Assembly (NCBI GenBank): GCA_019915015.1
Contig: JAHBBC010000035.1
Span: 277,681-341,680, forward strand
Source: Auriscalpium vulgare
Taxonomy: Eukaryota > Basidiomycota > Agaricomycetes > Russulales > Auriscalpiaceae
Direction of reading: 5' to 3'
Length of the DNA stretch: 64,000 bases
This document shows positions 47,221 to 55,860 of the stretch, piece by piece. Made by a program: the position numbers and the translations under genes. Each line of letters opens with the position of its first letter. Position 1 is the first letter of the stretch. The notes under the pieces were generated by a model, which saw nothing but the letters and a program-made list of their open reading frames with translations, was not told where the DNA came from and did no database searches.

Positions 47221-48475
47221 CGCTGTGTATTGTGTTGATGTTGTTGCTGTTGTTGTCGCAGGTGTTGTTAAGCTCGTCGAGGGCGACGTGGTTGGGGTGG
47301 GATGGGTTGGGGTGGGATGGGTTGGGGTGGGATGGGTTGATGTCGAAGGGGGTTGGGTGCTTGCTGGGTTGGGGGCGACTTGACGCGCTGCGCAAGCCAA
47401 GGCTTGGGGACGGATGGTTGGATCAGGTGTGGGCGGAATCCGGGCGAGGGAGCGGGGAATTTATAACGGGAACGGGGAAAGTTCAAGCCCCGACCGTTGA
47501 CGGGAAGGGCAATTTTGCTAGAGGCCAACTAGGGACCCACCATGGCCCTACAGGCAAACTGCCATAAAGAGCAAGTTTGCGTTGTAGGCGTGCATTGGCC
47601 GAGCTGTAGGCGTCCTAGGGAACAATGGACGTTGACTTGTCGCGTGCGCACGCGTGCGTGCGCGTGGAATGGTGTGGCCGGGGGGTAAGCACATTGTCCG
47701 GGACTTGCATCCGGCTTCGGTGGATGATGCTGCCGCTTTCAAAGCCAATTGGTTTAACACGTCCTTCCTCCAGCTTTACCATCACGTACCTGGATGTCTT
47801 GCGTACTAACGATGCAGCAGAGTGTGCAGAGCAGGGTGGCATGGGAGACGGATCGCAGGAACCACTGAATTAGCGGTAGGCTGGCTCCCATCTTTTGCCT
47901 GCGACTTCAAATCGGGTGTCCAGGTGCGTAGTTGCCATCGAAATCGCAGTCCCCTACCAGCATTCGAGTGTCACGGGCTATGGAAGGTCAGTCGACGGTA
48001 AAGCGCCCGTCAGCCACAGATCGCCGCCACAAAAGCGCCTGCGTTGCTTGGTCCAAATATTGCTCACAGACCAGTTCAAGCATCTTGCAAAGCCCTCTGT
48101 CGCCCAAGCGGGGACGAGGACTGGCAGCATCGCGTCGAGATCGCCAAGTCCTTAGCGCCGGTCGTCCAAAAAAGGCAAGCGTCGCGGTCAGTGCACGAGT
48201 GGCTCGAGCAAAGCGACAAAGGCTGCCCCCGGCGCAAAGGACATTGTTGCACAAAGCTCGTACAAAGCAGTGCTGTGCAGGCCCATGCGCGTGCCCCTGG
48301 GTGGGCAAAGCGGATCCCGGAGCCCTATATGAATGAAAGAACTTGAGTGAGGCCAGGCATCAGCTCACAGCAACCGCATCGACCAAGACCAACCCGCAGC
48401 CTTCGCAAACAGGCTATCAATCCCAAGTTCAACCCGACAGAAGCCCCGCAAAGCCACGTCCTTCCACACACCACA
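47221..48475. promoter_or_regulatory. divergent promoter region with a G-rich minisatellite
   Basis: This 1.25-kb gap separates divergent start codons (47220 minus, 48476 plus). It contains a 15-base G-rich tandem repeat at about 47289-47340. A TATA-like CCCTATATG at 48323-48331 lies about 145 bases before the plus-strand ATG. Nothing else coding is seen. Confidence 0.55.
47289..47340. repeat. G-rich minisatellite, 15-bp unit, about 3.5 copies
   Basis: The unit GGTTGGGGTGGGATG repeats three times exactly, with a partial fourth. The plus strand has many runs of three or four G, so it could form a G-quadruplex. It lies 70-120 bases before the ATG of the minus-strand gene, probably in its leader or core promoter, where the transcript would be C-rich. 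Confidence 0.85.
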
Positions 48476-49711
48476 ATGGCACCATACTACAACTTGCGCT
48501 CGACGCCCGCCCGCCAAGCGCGGCAGCAGCAGGCCCTGCGGGACGAACGCATCCGCAAGCACGTCGAGGCCTTCGGCCCGCAGAACGCAAGTCGTATCAA
48601 CGCGTCGCTCAGCTCCAACGGAGAGGGCGTGCACCTGCGCTTCAACTCGCTCGCCCCAGAGGACGTCGTGCCGGCGTTCGACCACCGCAACTACCTCCCC
48701 CCCTCCGACGACGCCCCGGACTCTAGTCCCACCTCCAGTCGCGCCTCCAGCCCGCAGCCCAAGTCCATTGCCAGCTCGGACGACGAAGACAGCGAGATGG
48801 ACGACTCATCCTCTTCCTCTTCCTCATCCACCTCCTCTCCCTCCTCCGAAGACGACGAGATGGACAGCTCCTCCGACGCCGAGTCGACCGCATCTGGCAG
48901 CACGGAGCGCCCGCACACGCCCCAGCCGACCGCGCGGTACGACCCCGGCTCCGTCGTGCGCACGCCGCGCAAGCTGCAGGCGAGCCCCGACCGCATCGGC
49001 GGCCACGGCTTCCCCATCTGGCGGCAAAACGCGCCCGGCTCACGTTCGCCCTCGGTCGTCGTCGAGGAGCACCGCGTTGTGTACCCGGCGGATTACGTCC
49101 CCAAGGCGGACCTGCAAGACATCGAGGCGACGCGCCGGCGTGTCGCGGAGCGCCGTGCGGCGGAGGTCCCGCGCATTAGGGATGAGCAGCTGAAAAAGAT
49201 GCAGCTGCGCGAGTTCTTCTTCCGGGGGCGGCGCATGCAGGCGGCGACGGAGGAGGAGGGGATGGAGATGGAGTATCTGGAGGACGACATGATCGAGGAG
49301 GAGAGGCCGAGTTCGCCTTTGAGCGGTGCGGGGTTTTCAGGGAGTTCGTCGGACACTGAGGGCGAGTATGTGATGGAGCGCAGCGCGAGCGAGGCGCTGG
49401 TTGAAGATGTGTTGAGCGACCCGAGGTTCCTGGGCTCGGACGACCTTCAGAACCTCATCGGGTGGCGCCCCCCGCGGGAGGAAGCGCAGGAGGAGCTGTC
49501 CAACCCGTCCGTCGCCGGTCCGTCACGCCAGCCCGCCTCGCGGTCGCCCACCGAGGAAATGGTGACGGTGACGCGCAGGGTGAGGGCGCTTGGGCCTCAA
49601 GGCACTTTCGTCTTGCACCCGGACACGCACCAGGAGATATTCGTCGAGAAGACGCTGGAGGTGCCAGCGAGGCTGTTGCCTTGGGCAGAGTTGGAGAAGA
49701 TGAATATGTAG
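48476..49711 (+). CDS. hypothetical acidic Ser-rich protein, 411 residues
   Basis: The ATG at 48476 (MAPYYNLRSTPARQARQQQA) is the first in frame; the frame is open further upstream but lacks an ATG. It is a single exon. The sequence has a Ser/Asp/Glu run (EDSEMDDSSSSSSSSTSSPS), then TPRKLQASPDRIGGHGFPIW. A Glu/Arg-rich helix carries RRVAERRAAEVPRIRDEQLKKM. The C-terminus reads TVTRRVRALGPQGTFVLHPD and PARLLPWAELEKMNM. No signal peptide or membrane segment is seen. I recognise no family; it is probably largely disordered. Confidence 0.65.
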   Translation: MAPYYNLRSTPARQARQQQALRDERIRKHVEAFGPQNASRINASLSSNGEGVHLRFNSLAPEDVVPAFDHRNYLPPSDDAPDSSPTSSRASSPQPKSIASSDDEDSEMDDSSSSSSSSTSSPSSEDDEMDSSSDAESTASGSTERPHTPQPTARYDPGSVVRTPRKLQASPDRIGGHGFPIWRQNAPGSRSPSVVVEEHRVVYPADYVPKADLQDIEATRRRVAERRAAEVPRIRDEQLKKMQLREFFFRGRRMQAATEEEGMEMEYLEDDMIEEERPSSPLSGAGFSGSSSDTEGEYVMERSASEALVEDVLSDPRFLGSDDLQNLIGWRPPREEAQEELSNPSVAGPSRQPASRSPTEEMVTVTRRVRALGPQGTFVLHPDTHQEIFVEKTLEVPARLLPWAELEKMNM

Positions 49712-50029
49712 ACGAGCGCTCACGACATATGATGACCTACATGATTATGATGACCTCCTTATGTACTCGGAATGCGGCTGAATGAGACTGTTTGACCATG
49801 TTCGAGTTGAAGGCGTCCGAGAGCTGAGACAACCCGGTGTCAACGGGGCCGTGGTAGCCGGTGCGGGACGACGCCTCTTGCCTTCATCGCTCTCGAGCCT
49901 CTCTTCCTCCGTTCTCCTCTCGCCGTCCCCGGCTTCGTCGTACGTCCTGTTCAATGCCTCCATTCAAGTGGCCACACTCACGTCTCCCCTCAGCCATACC
50001 CAGCTAATACCACCTCTCTGCCCGCACCG
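49712..50029. other. short intergenic region before PEX13
   Basis: This holds the 3' flank of the acidic Ser-rich gene and the promoter and pyrimidine-rich leader of PEX13. No other feature is seen. Confidence 0.5.
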
Positions 50030-51205
50030 ATGGGATCTCCACCAAAGCCATGGGAGCGTAATGGTGCCACTGCAGTTGCTTCTGTCCCTTCCGCACCCAG
50101 CATGCCCATAACAACCACTACACCATCACCAGCTACCTCCTCTACACCAGCACCGCCCACCCGCCCCGCCCCCTTCACCACTCCAGCGACAGCATCCACA
50201 TCCACCGCCCTCAACTCCCTCAACTCGCCGTACAATCGCTTTGGAGGCGCGGGTGCCTACTCGCCTTATGCCTCCAGCCTCTACAGCGGCATGGGCAGCA
50301 TGGGCAGCATGGGCAGTATGGGCTACGGCGGCGGGTACGGCTCCTACGGCATGGGCGCTATGGGCGGGATGGGCGGGATGGGCGGGATGTACGGCAACCC
50401 GTACGGCGGGATGGGCATGGGCATGGGGGGCATGTACGGCCAGCCAGGCTTCGACCCAAACAACCCGAGCATGACCCAAGCCCTCGAGTCCACCACCCAG
50501 AACACCTTCGCGCTGCTGCACTCCGTCGTGCAGACCTTCACCGGCCTTGCGCAGATGCTCGAGTCCACCTTCATGGCGACCCACTCGTCCTTCTTCGCGC
50601 TCGCAGGCGTCGTCGACCAGTTCGCGCAGCTCCGCAATGTCCTCGGCAGCGTGCTGGGGCTCTTCGGCCTTGTGCGCTGGATGCGCGAGCTGCTCATGGG
50701 GCGGCGCGGTGCGCGCGGAGAGATGCGCGGCGAGTTCCGCGAGTTCATCAGCGGGCGCCCTGTGCAGGGCCCGCTGCCAGCACCGCCGCCGGCCAGCAAG
50801 AAGCCGCTGGTCATCTTCCTCCTCGCCGTGTTCGGCGTGCCATTCGCGATGCACAAGCTCATCAAGATCATGTCCGAGCGCGCGGCGCAGCAACAGCAGC
50901 TCCTGCCCGGCCAGCCCCTGCCCAACGGCGCGCTGCCGCCTCTCGATCCGTCGCAGCTGACGTTCGCGCGCGCGTTGTACGCGTTCTCTGCGTCGACACC
51001 ATCGGAGCTCAGTCTGAGCGAGAACGAGATCGTCGCGATCATGGGCAAGCTCGACCCCAGCACTGGTGTTGAAGTGGACCCACGATTGGACGTGGAGACG
51101 GAGTGGTGGAAGGGCCGCACGCGGGAGGGTAGGGAGGGGTGGTTCCCTCGAAAATGGGTCGAGGTGCTGGAGAGGAAAGCACCGGAGCCGAAGAAGGTGG
51201 ATTGA
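50030..51205 (+). CDS. PEX13: peroxisomal membrane protein Pex13
   Basis: Pex13 is part of the peroxisomal import docking and translocation machinery. Its SH3 domain contacts Pex5 and Pex14. This single exon of 391 residues begins MGSPPKPWERNG, the KPWE motif typical of Pex13 N-termini. A Tyr/Gly/Met-rich region (YGSYGMGAMGGMGGMGGMYG) corresponds to the YG-rich segment. Next is the conserved membrane part: TQNTFALLHSVVQTFTGLAQ, ESTFMATHSSFFALAGVVDQ, LGLFGLVRWMRELL and KKPLVIFLLAVFGVPFAMHK. The C-terminal SH3 domain reads FARALYAFSASTPSELSLSE, then WWKGRTREGREGWFPRKWVE. All expected parts are present and the frame is intact. Confidence 0.95.
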   Translation: MGSPPKPWERNGATAVASVPSAPSMPITTTTPSPATSSTPAPPTRPAPFTTPATASTSTALNSLNSPYNRFGGAGAYSPYASSLYSGMGSMGSMGSMGYGGGYGSYGMGAMGGMGGMGGMYGNPYGGMGMGMGGMYGQPGFDPNNPSMTQALESTTQNTFALLHSVVQTFTGLAQMLESTFMATHSSFFALAGVVDQFAQLRNVLGSVLGLFGLVRWMRELLMGRRGARGEMRGEFREFISGRPVQGPLPAPPPASKKPLVIFLLAVFGVPFAMHKLIKIMSERAAQQQQLLPGQPLPNGALPPLDPSQLTFARALYAFSASTPSELSLSENEIVAIMGKLDPSTGVEVDPRLDVETEWWKGRTREGREGWFPRKWVEVLERKAPEPKKVD

Positions 51206-52273
51206 TACCTTGGTTGGTTGTCGTCTGTGTTTTCTGGCTGACCTTCGCTACTTTGTATCGAGACTACTTCCTATGATCATTGACACCCATTTGGATCACA
51301 TCGATTTTGTATCCGTCGACACTAGGTCGACACCGTATCAGATTTGCTGCGGCCCGTCGACAGTCGACGTCACCGTTGTCAGGGCACTAAAGTACCGTAC
51401 GTCCCCTGCGACGGTCGCAATGTTGCACAGACGACCTTGAGCTCAGAGTGTGAACAACTGGGGGATACTTGGACAGGTGTAGCGCCGATTTGGGCGGCTC
51501 GCTGTTGGCATCAGGCCTGCATATCTTCTCTCCTTCACCATGGCTTGTTCCCAGAACCGTCTCGGACCTCTTTGCCCTCCTCCTGCCGCTCGGGGCCGCC
51601 CGCTACAATCCAGGTAACCATGGTCCCATAGTTACGGACATGACGCAGCCTTCGCTCTCGACTGCCCGCGACCCGGCGCGCCAGCGTGATTGACGAACAG
51701 CTTGCGGCCAGCGGGCTTCTGGACAGGCCGGGCTGGGCCTCCACCGAGAGCGTTCTGGAGGTTGAAGGTGATGCGTTCATGATGTGCAGTTGCTATGCAG
51801 GCACGCCGAAGCCGCAATTCGAAGAGGACAACGCCACGCCGTGCGCAGACAAGGGCGCGGCTGCAGGCATATAGATCAGGCGTAGGCAACCGCAGCTCGA
51901 CTTTTCCTTTCTCCCCCTCCAACTTTGCCTCGTGTCTCCACGCCGCCGACGTCGACGTGCTGCGTTTTTGACCGGGTTGCAGTGACACTGACAGCAGTTC
52001 TCGAGCACTGCCGTGCGGCGCACGGCCCAACCTCTCCTTGTCTATAAACCCCCGAGCCACCAGCTTGAGCCAGTTTCATCTTGGTCCGCCTACTCGAGCC
52101 CTCTGTCTCTTGTTGCCATCCTCCCTCGCATTTGCCTCCGGCTCGACGCCGCTCGCTTCTTGTCTTCAAGTTCCCACCCGCGTCAAAGTCGCCACAATAA
52201 GCACCGGCTCAGGCCACGCGACTCGGACACATTTATAGAACGCGCTCGCCGGCCACACGTCTTTTTTTCCAAC
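51206..52273. promoter_or_regulatory. 1-kb upstream region of NoxR
   Basis: No convincing open frame is present. The last 250 bases are C/T-rich and end at the NoxR start, consistent with its leader and promoter. A possible TATA-like element (TCTATAAAC) lies at about 52040. Confidence 0.5.
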
Positions 52274-54417
52274 ATGCCAGTCATGGCTCTTACCACCATG
52301 TCCTACAAGCAAGAACTTGAGACGTGGGCCGTCGCCCTCAAGTGCTACGACGACGAGGACCTCCTCCAGAGCCTCGAGATATTCTCTGTGCGTCCCGTCT
52401 GGTCTCCGCGGCCCGCCTGCCAGCGCTAACCGGCCTCGCGCCATTGTCCCACAGAGTATCGCGGACAACTCGAAAACCCTGACGAACATGGGCCTCATCT
52501 GCGCGACGCTCGGTGACCATGAACTCGCTGTCGACCACTTCATGAATGCGATCCGCTGCGACTCCTTCCTCGCCGTTGCGTAAGTGCTCTCGCGCTGCGC
52601 CACCGGTTGCGCCGCTGACGTGCCGGGAGTAGCTATTTCCAGTGCGGCGTGTCCAACTTTCTCATCGGCCGCTACGAAAACGCGCTCAAGGATTTCGACG
52701 ACGCCATGCTCTTTATGCGCGGCAATTCCAACATGTCCGTTGTCTGTCTGCCTCCAAAGTCGAACTCTCGGCTGACAGTCCTTTGATCAGAAATTACACA
52801 CAACTAGGCCTTCCATTCATCCTGTATAACTGCGAGATTCTCTTCAACAAAGGTTCGCTTGTTCTGCATTCCCGTGTGGCTGGACGTTGCTCACACGCGT
52901 GTATAGGCTTGACGCTGATCAACTTGGGCAACGAGCAGGATGGCTTGGCGGACATGCGAGAAGCCGCGTCCTTGAAAGTGAAGGAAGACCACTTTGTCAT
53001 CGACGAAGCCATTCAGGATCGCGGGAATGGTTACACAGTCTTTAGCATCGTGCGCATTCTTCCTGGCTTCATCGTCTGAATGTCCCCTGACTCCACGATT
53101 AAGCCCATGGGGGTCCTCTACCGCCCATCTGCAGCGAAGATGAAGAACCGCCACGCACGCAACTACCTCGGCAACGCTGTAAGCGTGAATGTTTTTTCAT
53201 ATTGCAACCACGCTCACCTGTCAACAGCTGCTCGTCGCTGCCGACGACTCTTCCGACGCGTACACGACCTTCACCGGCATCACGCGGCTTAAGCAAGGCA
53301 TATCGCCCCGAAACATCTTCGTCGACAGCACCCCCATCGAAGGCAGCAGCCTCACTCGCAGCGTCACAGCGCCCGCCCCCCGCATGCCCAGTACGATTGT
53401 CTCATCTCCTACCTGCACTCCCGCTGATGACATCGACTTGCAGAAGGGCCGGACGTGGACGTGGAGCTGGGCGCGCGAGGACTCGGGCGCGCCAACACAC
53501 TCGACGTCCCCTCAACCCTCAAGCCTGGCCCTTCCGTACCGCCCTCGCCGTCGTCCTTCGGCGGCGGCCCGCCTCCTTCGTCTTTCATTGCGCCCTCCGC
53601 GCCGCAGTCTGTTGCAGGGGGCTCGCGCCTCGTGCGCAACGACTCTGGTCTCTCGCGCAACAACTCTAGCCTCGTGCGCAAAAACTCCGCGCTCGCACGG
53701 AACAACTCCAAGCTGTCGCGCAGCACGTCCGCGCGCGGTGCCAATGCCGCGCCATGGACACGCGCGCGGGAGCCCGTCGTCAACCAGGATATAATTGCTC
53801 CCACACCCAGGCAAAGTGCGCCCCGTTTCCTCTTCCGGTCGTTGTCGCGCGCAGCTAACGTCTCGCACCGCCCAGCTGCGCGCGGCGAGGCGGACGTGTC
53901 TGACTTGTATGATTCTTACATGGACAATTATGCAGATGGGCAGCTCATGCGAGCCGGGAGCGCATACGGCGGCTCGCAGCGCGCGGGCACAGTACGACGC
54001 CAAGGGTCACGGCGTGCGGCACCGCCGCCCAGCGCATACATTGACGAGGAAGGCTATGTGAGCGGCGGCGAGTACGAGGGGGGCTACGAGCTCATGAAGA
54101 TCCGCGTGAAGGTGCGGCCATTTGCCTCTTGAGACTTCTGCAACGATTACTGACTTCGGGTCCGACAGATTCACTGTGCGGACGAGATGCGCGGCATGGC
54201 GATAGACCCCACGATGCCCTTCTCCGAGTTTCTTCAGCGCGTGGCGGACAAGTTCGACTCGACGCCGAGCGCGCTCGTGCTGCAGTTCAAGGACGCAGAG
54301 AATGGGCGCGTCACTCTGCGCGACGCCGGTGACTTCGAATTTGCCATCGAAACGGCGCGGGAGCATGCCGACGGCAGGCCCGAGGGAAAGCTTGATCTCT
54401 ACTGTATGAAGGCGTAG
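52274..54417 (+). CDS. noxR: NADPH oxidase regulator NoxR (p67phox-like)
   Basis: NoxR is the cytosolic activator of the fungal NADPH oxidases, acting with Rac GTPase. Nox-derived superoxide controls hyphal differentiation and fruiting. The N-terminus (MPVMALTTMSYKQELETWAV) leads into four TPR-like repeats: NSKTLTNMGLICATLGDHEL, YFQCGVSNFLIGRYENALKD, YTQLGLPFILYNCEILFNKG and DGLADMREAASLKVKEDHFVIDEA. Then comes the activation region (VGVLYRPSAAKMKNRHARNYLG). The middle is Ser/Pro-rich and carries repeated R-x-x-S units near 53630-53740. The C-terminus is a PB1 domain (KIRVKIHCADEMRGMAI... ALVLQFKDAENGRVTLRDAG) that would bind a Cdc24/BemA-type partner. About nine exons. Domain order matches NoxR; no SH3 domain, unlike animal p67phox. 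Confidence 0.9.
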
Positions 54418-54955
54418 GCAGTGCCTCGCGACGTTACACTTTCGTTTGCTAGGATGTGGAGAAGAATTGTAGAAGATACCTGTACTAATTTTGTGTTACC
54501 ATCGTCGCAACTTTCTTTAGCATTCATATACCTCAGCTCATTACTACGTGCCCTTCGCAATAAAATTCACGGTTTCCGAATATAAACGCATTTGAAGTAC
54601 TAGCTACTTACTGTAAAGTCACGATGCTCTGCAAGACGGGACTTATTTAGAAAGTACTTGGTACAAAAGGGGCAGCGGGAGGAGATGGAGGCGAAGGTCC
54701 CCCAACTGTAGACGTGCACAGCTAACATTTCACGCAGGCCGACTGCGAGCCTGAGGCGGCGAAGCGGATGAAGTGCATACAGTGCGCGGTCACACAACGC
54801 CGAACCGTCGCCCTTTCTTCGCCGTTTAAGCTTCAGAATGACATTGCCTTTCAAGAATACAGACCACTCCATATGAATACAGTCCATCTTATACATCGCA
54901 TAGCGCTCAGAGCCGATAGACCGTGGGGGTAAACATAGCCGTTGTGGGAACGCGA
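54418..54955. other. convergent 3' flanks
   Basis: This interval between the stops of NoxR and PMP3, which face each other, is AT-rich. It includes an aataaa at about 54560, a plausible poly(A) signal for NoxR. No gene is seen. Confidence 0.55.
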
Positions 54956-55361
54956 TCACATGGCTCCCTCGCTCTTCGAAATGATATACCTATTGACATC
55001 ATGGTGAGGTGGGGCCCTACACCAGTAAGACAGCAGACGCACCAAGCATGAATGACGCCAGGTATCCACCCTAGGATCCAAAGGAGGATGTTGATGAGGA
55101 GGTCTGTGGGCCGGTCGTCACTCGCAAAGCTCAATGGGACGAAGAAAATACACTCACCAGCAGTGCAGGCTCGCTCTTGTAATAACCTATAAGAAATGGG
55201 CCGAGAGAACATAGGAGAGGAACATACTCATGAATACGGGAATCGGGGGGATGAAACTGCGCGAGCAGCGGCGTCAGTTCACAGTCGGGCGTGACGGGAG
55301 CAACTTACATTGCCACAAAGTAGAGGATAACATCGGAAGTGGGAGAGACGGTGGAGGTCAT
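54956..55361 (-). CDS. PMP3: plasma membrane proteolipid Pmp3 (UPF0057)
   Basis: Pmp3 is a tiny membrane protein that affects plasma membrane potential and salt tolerance. Four introns split it into fragments too short to stand out as one open frame, but splicing by motif gives a perfect 64-residue family member. The exons read MTSTVSPTSDVILYFVA, IFIPPIPVFM, KRACTAD, LLINILLWILGWIPGVIHAW and YIISKSEGAM. It has the family's two hydrophobic helices, the first with FIPPIPVF and the second with the near-invariant LNILL-W-LGWIPGVIHA pattern. The stop is at 54956-54958. Each junction has gt/ag borders and keeps frame. It lies convergent to NoxR. Confidence 0.92.
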
Positions 55362-55860
55362 GGCGGGTGCTGAGGAGGCGGGGGAAGGAGAGGCGCGTTA
55401 TATCCGCGAGGCAGCGGCGCGGAGGCATATGACGTCACAAGCAAAGTCGCATTCGTTCGTATCCTGCAAGCCTCCCGGCCCTCAGGCGACCTTCGGGCGG
55501 GTATCACATTCTAAAGATGAAGCAGACAATACACATACAGTCCATGCCTCCCGGTCTCCGTTCGACCTTCGGGCCATATCCACAGTCCATCTAAGCATGC
55601 CTCCCAGTCTCCGTTCGACCTTCGGGCGGGTATCCAGAGCCAATCTATGCCTCCCGGTCTCTGTTCGACCTTCGGGCGGATCCACAGTAGACAGTTCCAT
55701 CAATGCCTCCCAGTCTCCGTTCGACTTTCGGGCGGGTATCCAAAATCGCTTCTTGCCTCCCGGTCTCCGTTCGACCTTCGGGCTTATCCAATATCGTGCG
55801 ACCCAGATTGCTTCCTCCGTTCCATTCATGCGTGTAGTGATATGTTGATGCCCAAAGGCA
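55362..55860. other. interval carrying the minisatellite
   Basis: This contains the promoter of PMP3 at its left end (minus strand) and the 3' flank of the coiled-coil membrane gene at its right end. The six-unit minisatellite described separately fills 55468-55792. Confidence 0.6.
55468..55792. repeat. six-copy minisatellite with hairpin-forming unit
   Basis: Units begin with CCTCCC at 55471, 55547, 55600, 55650, 55706 and 55756, so the period is mostly 50-56 bases. Each shares GTCTCCGTTCGACCTTCGGG or a close variant. In the common form CCC-GGTC-TCCGTTC-GACC-TTC-GGG, the GGTC/GACC and CCC/GGG arms can pair. Between the cores the sequence is variable. All copies point the same way. Confidence 0.85.

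Noticed and set aside
45868..47238. A 456-residue Leu/Arg-rich open frame on the plus strand
   Set aside because: It mirrors the coiled-coil gene on the minus strand; its composition is that of the antisense of Glu/Arg/Ala codons.
50126..50893. A minus-strand open frame rich in His and Ala
   Set aside because: It is the shadow of the Gly/Met-rich and membrane part of PEX13 on the other strand.
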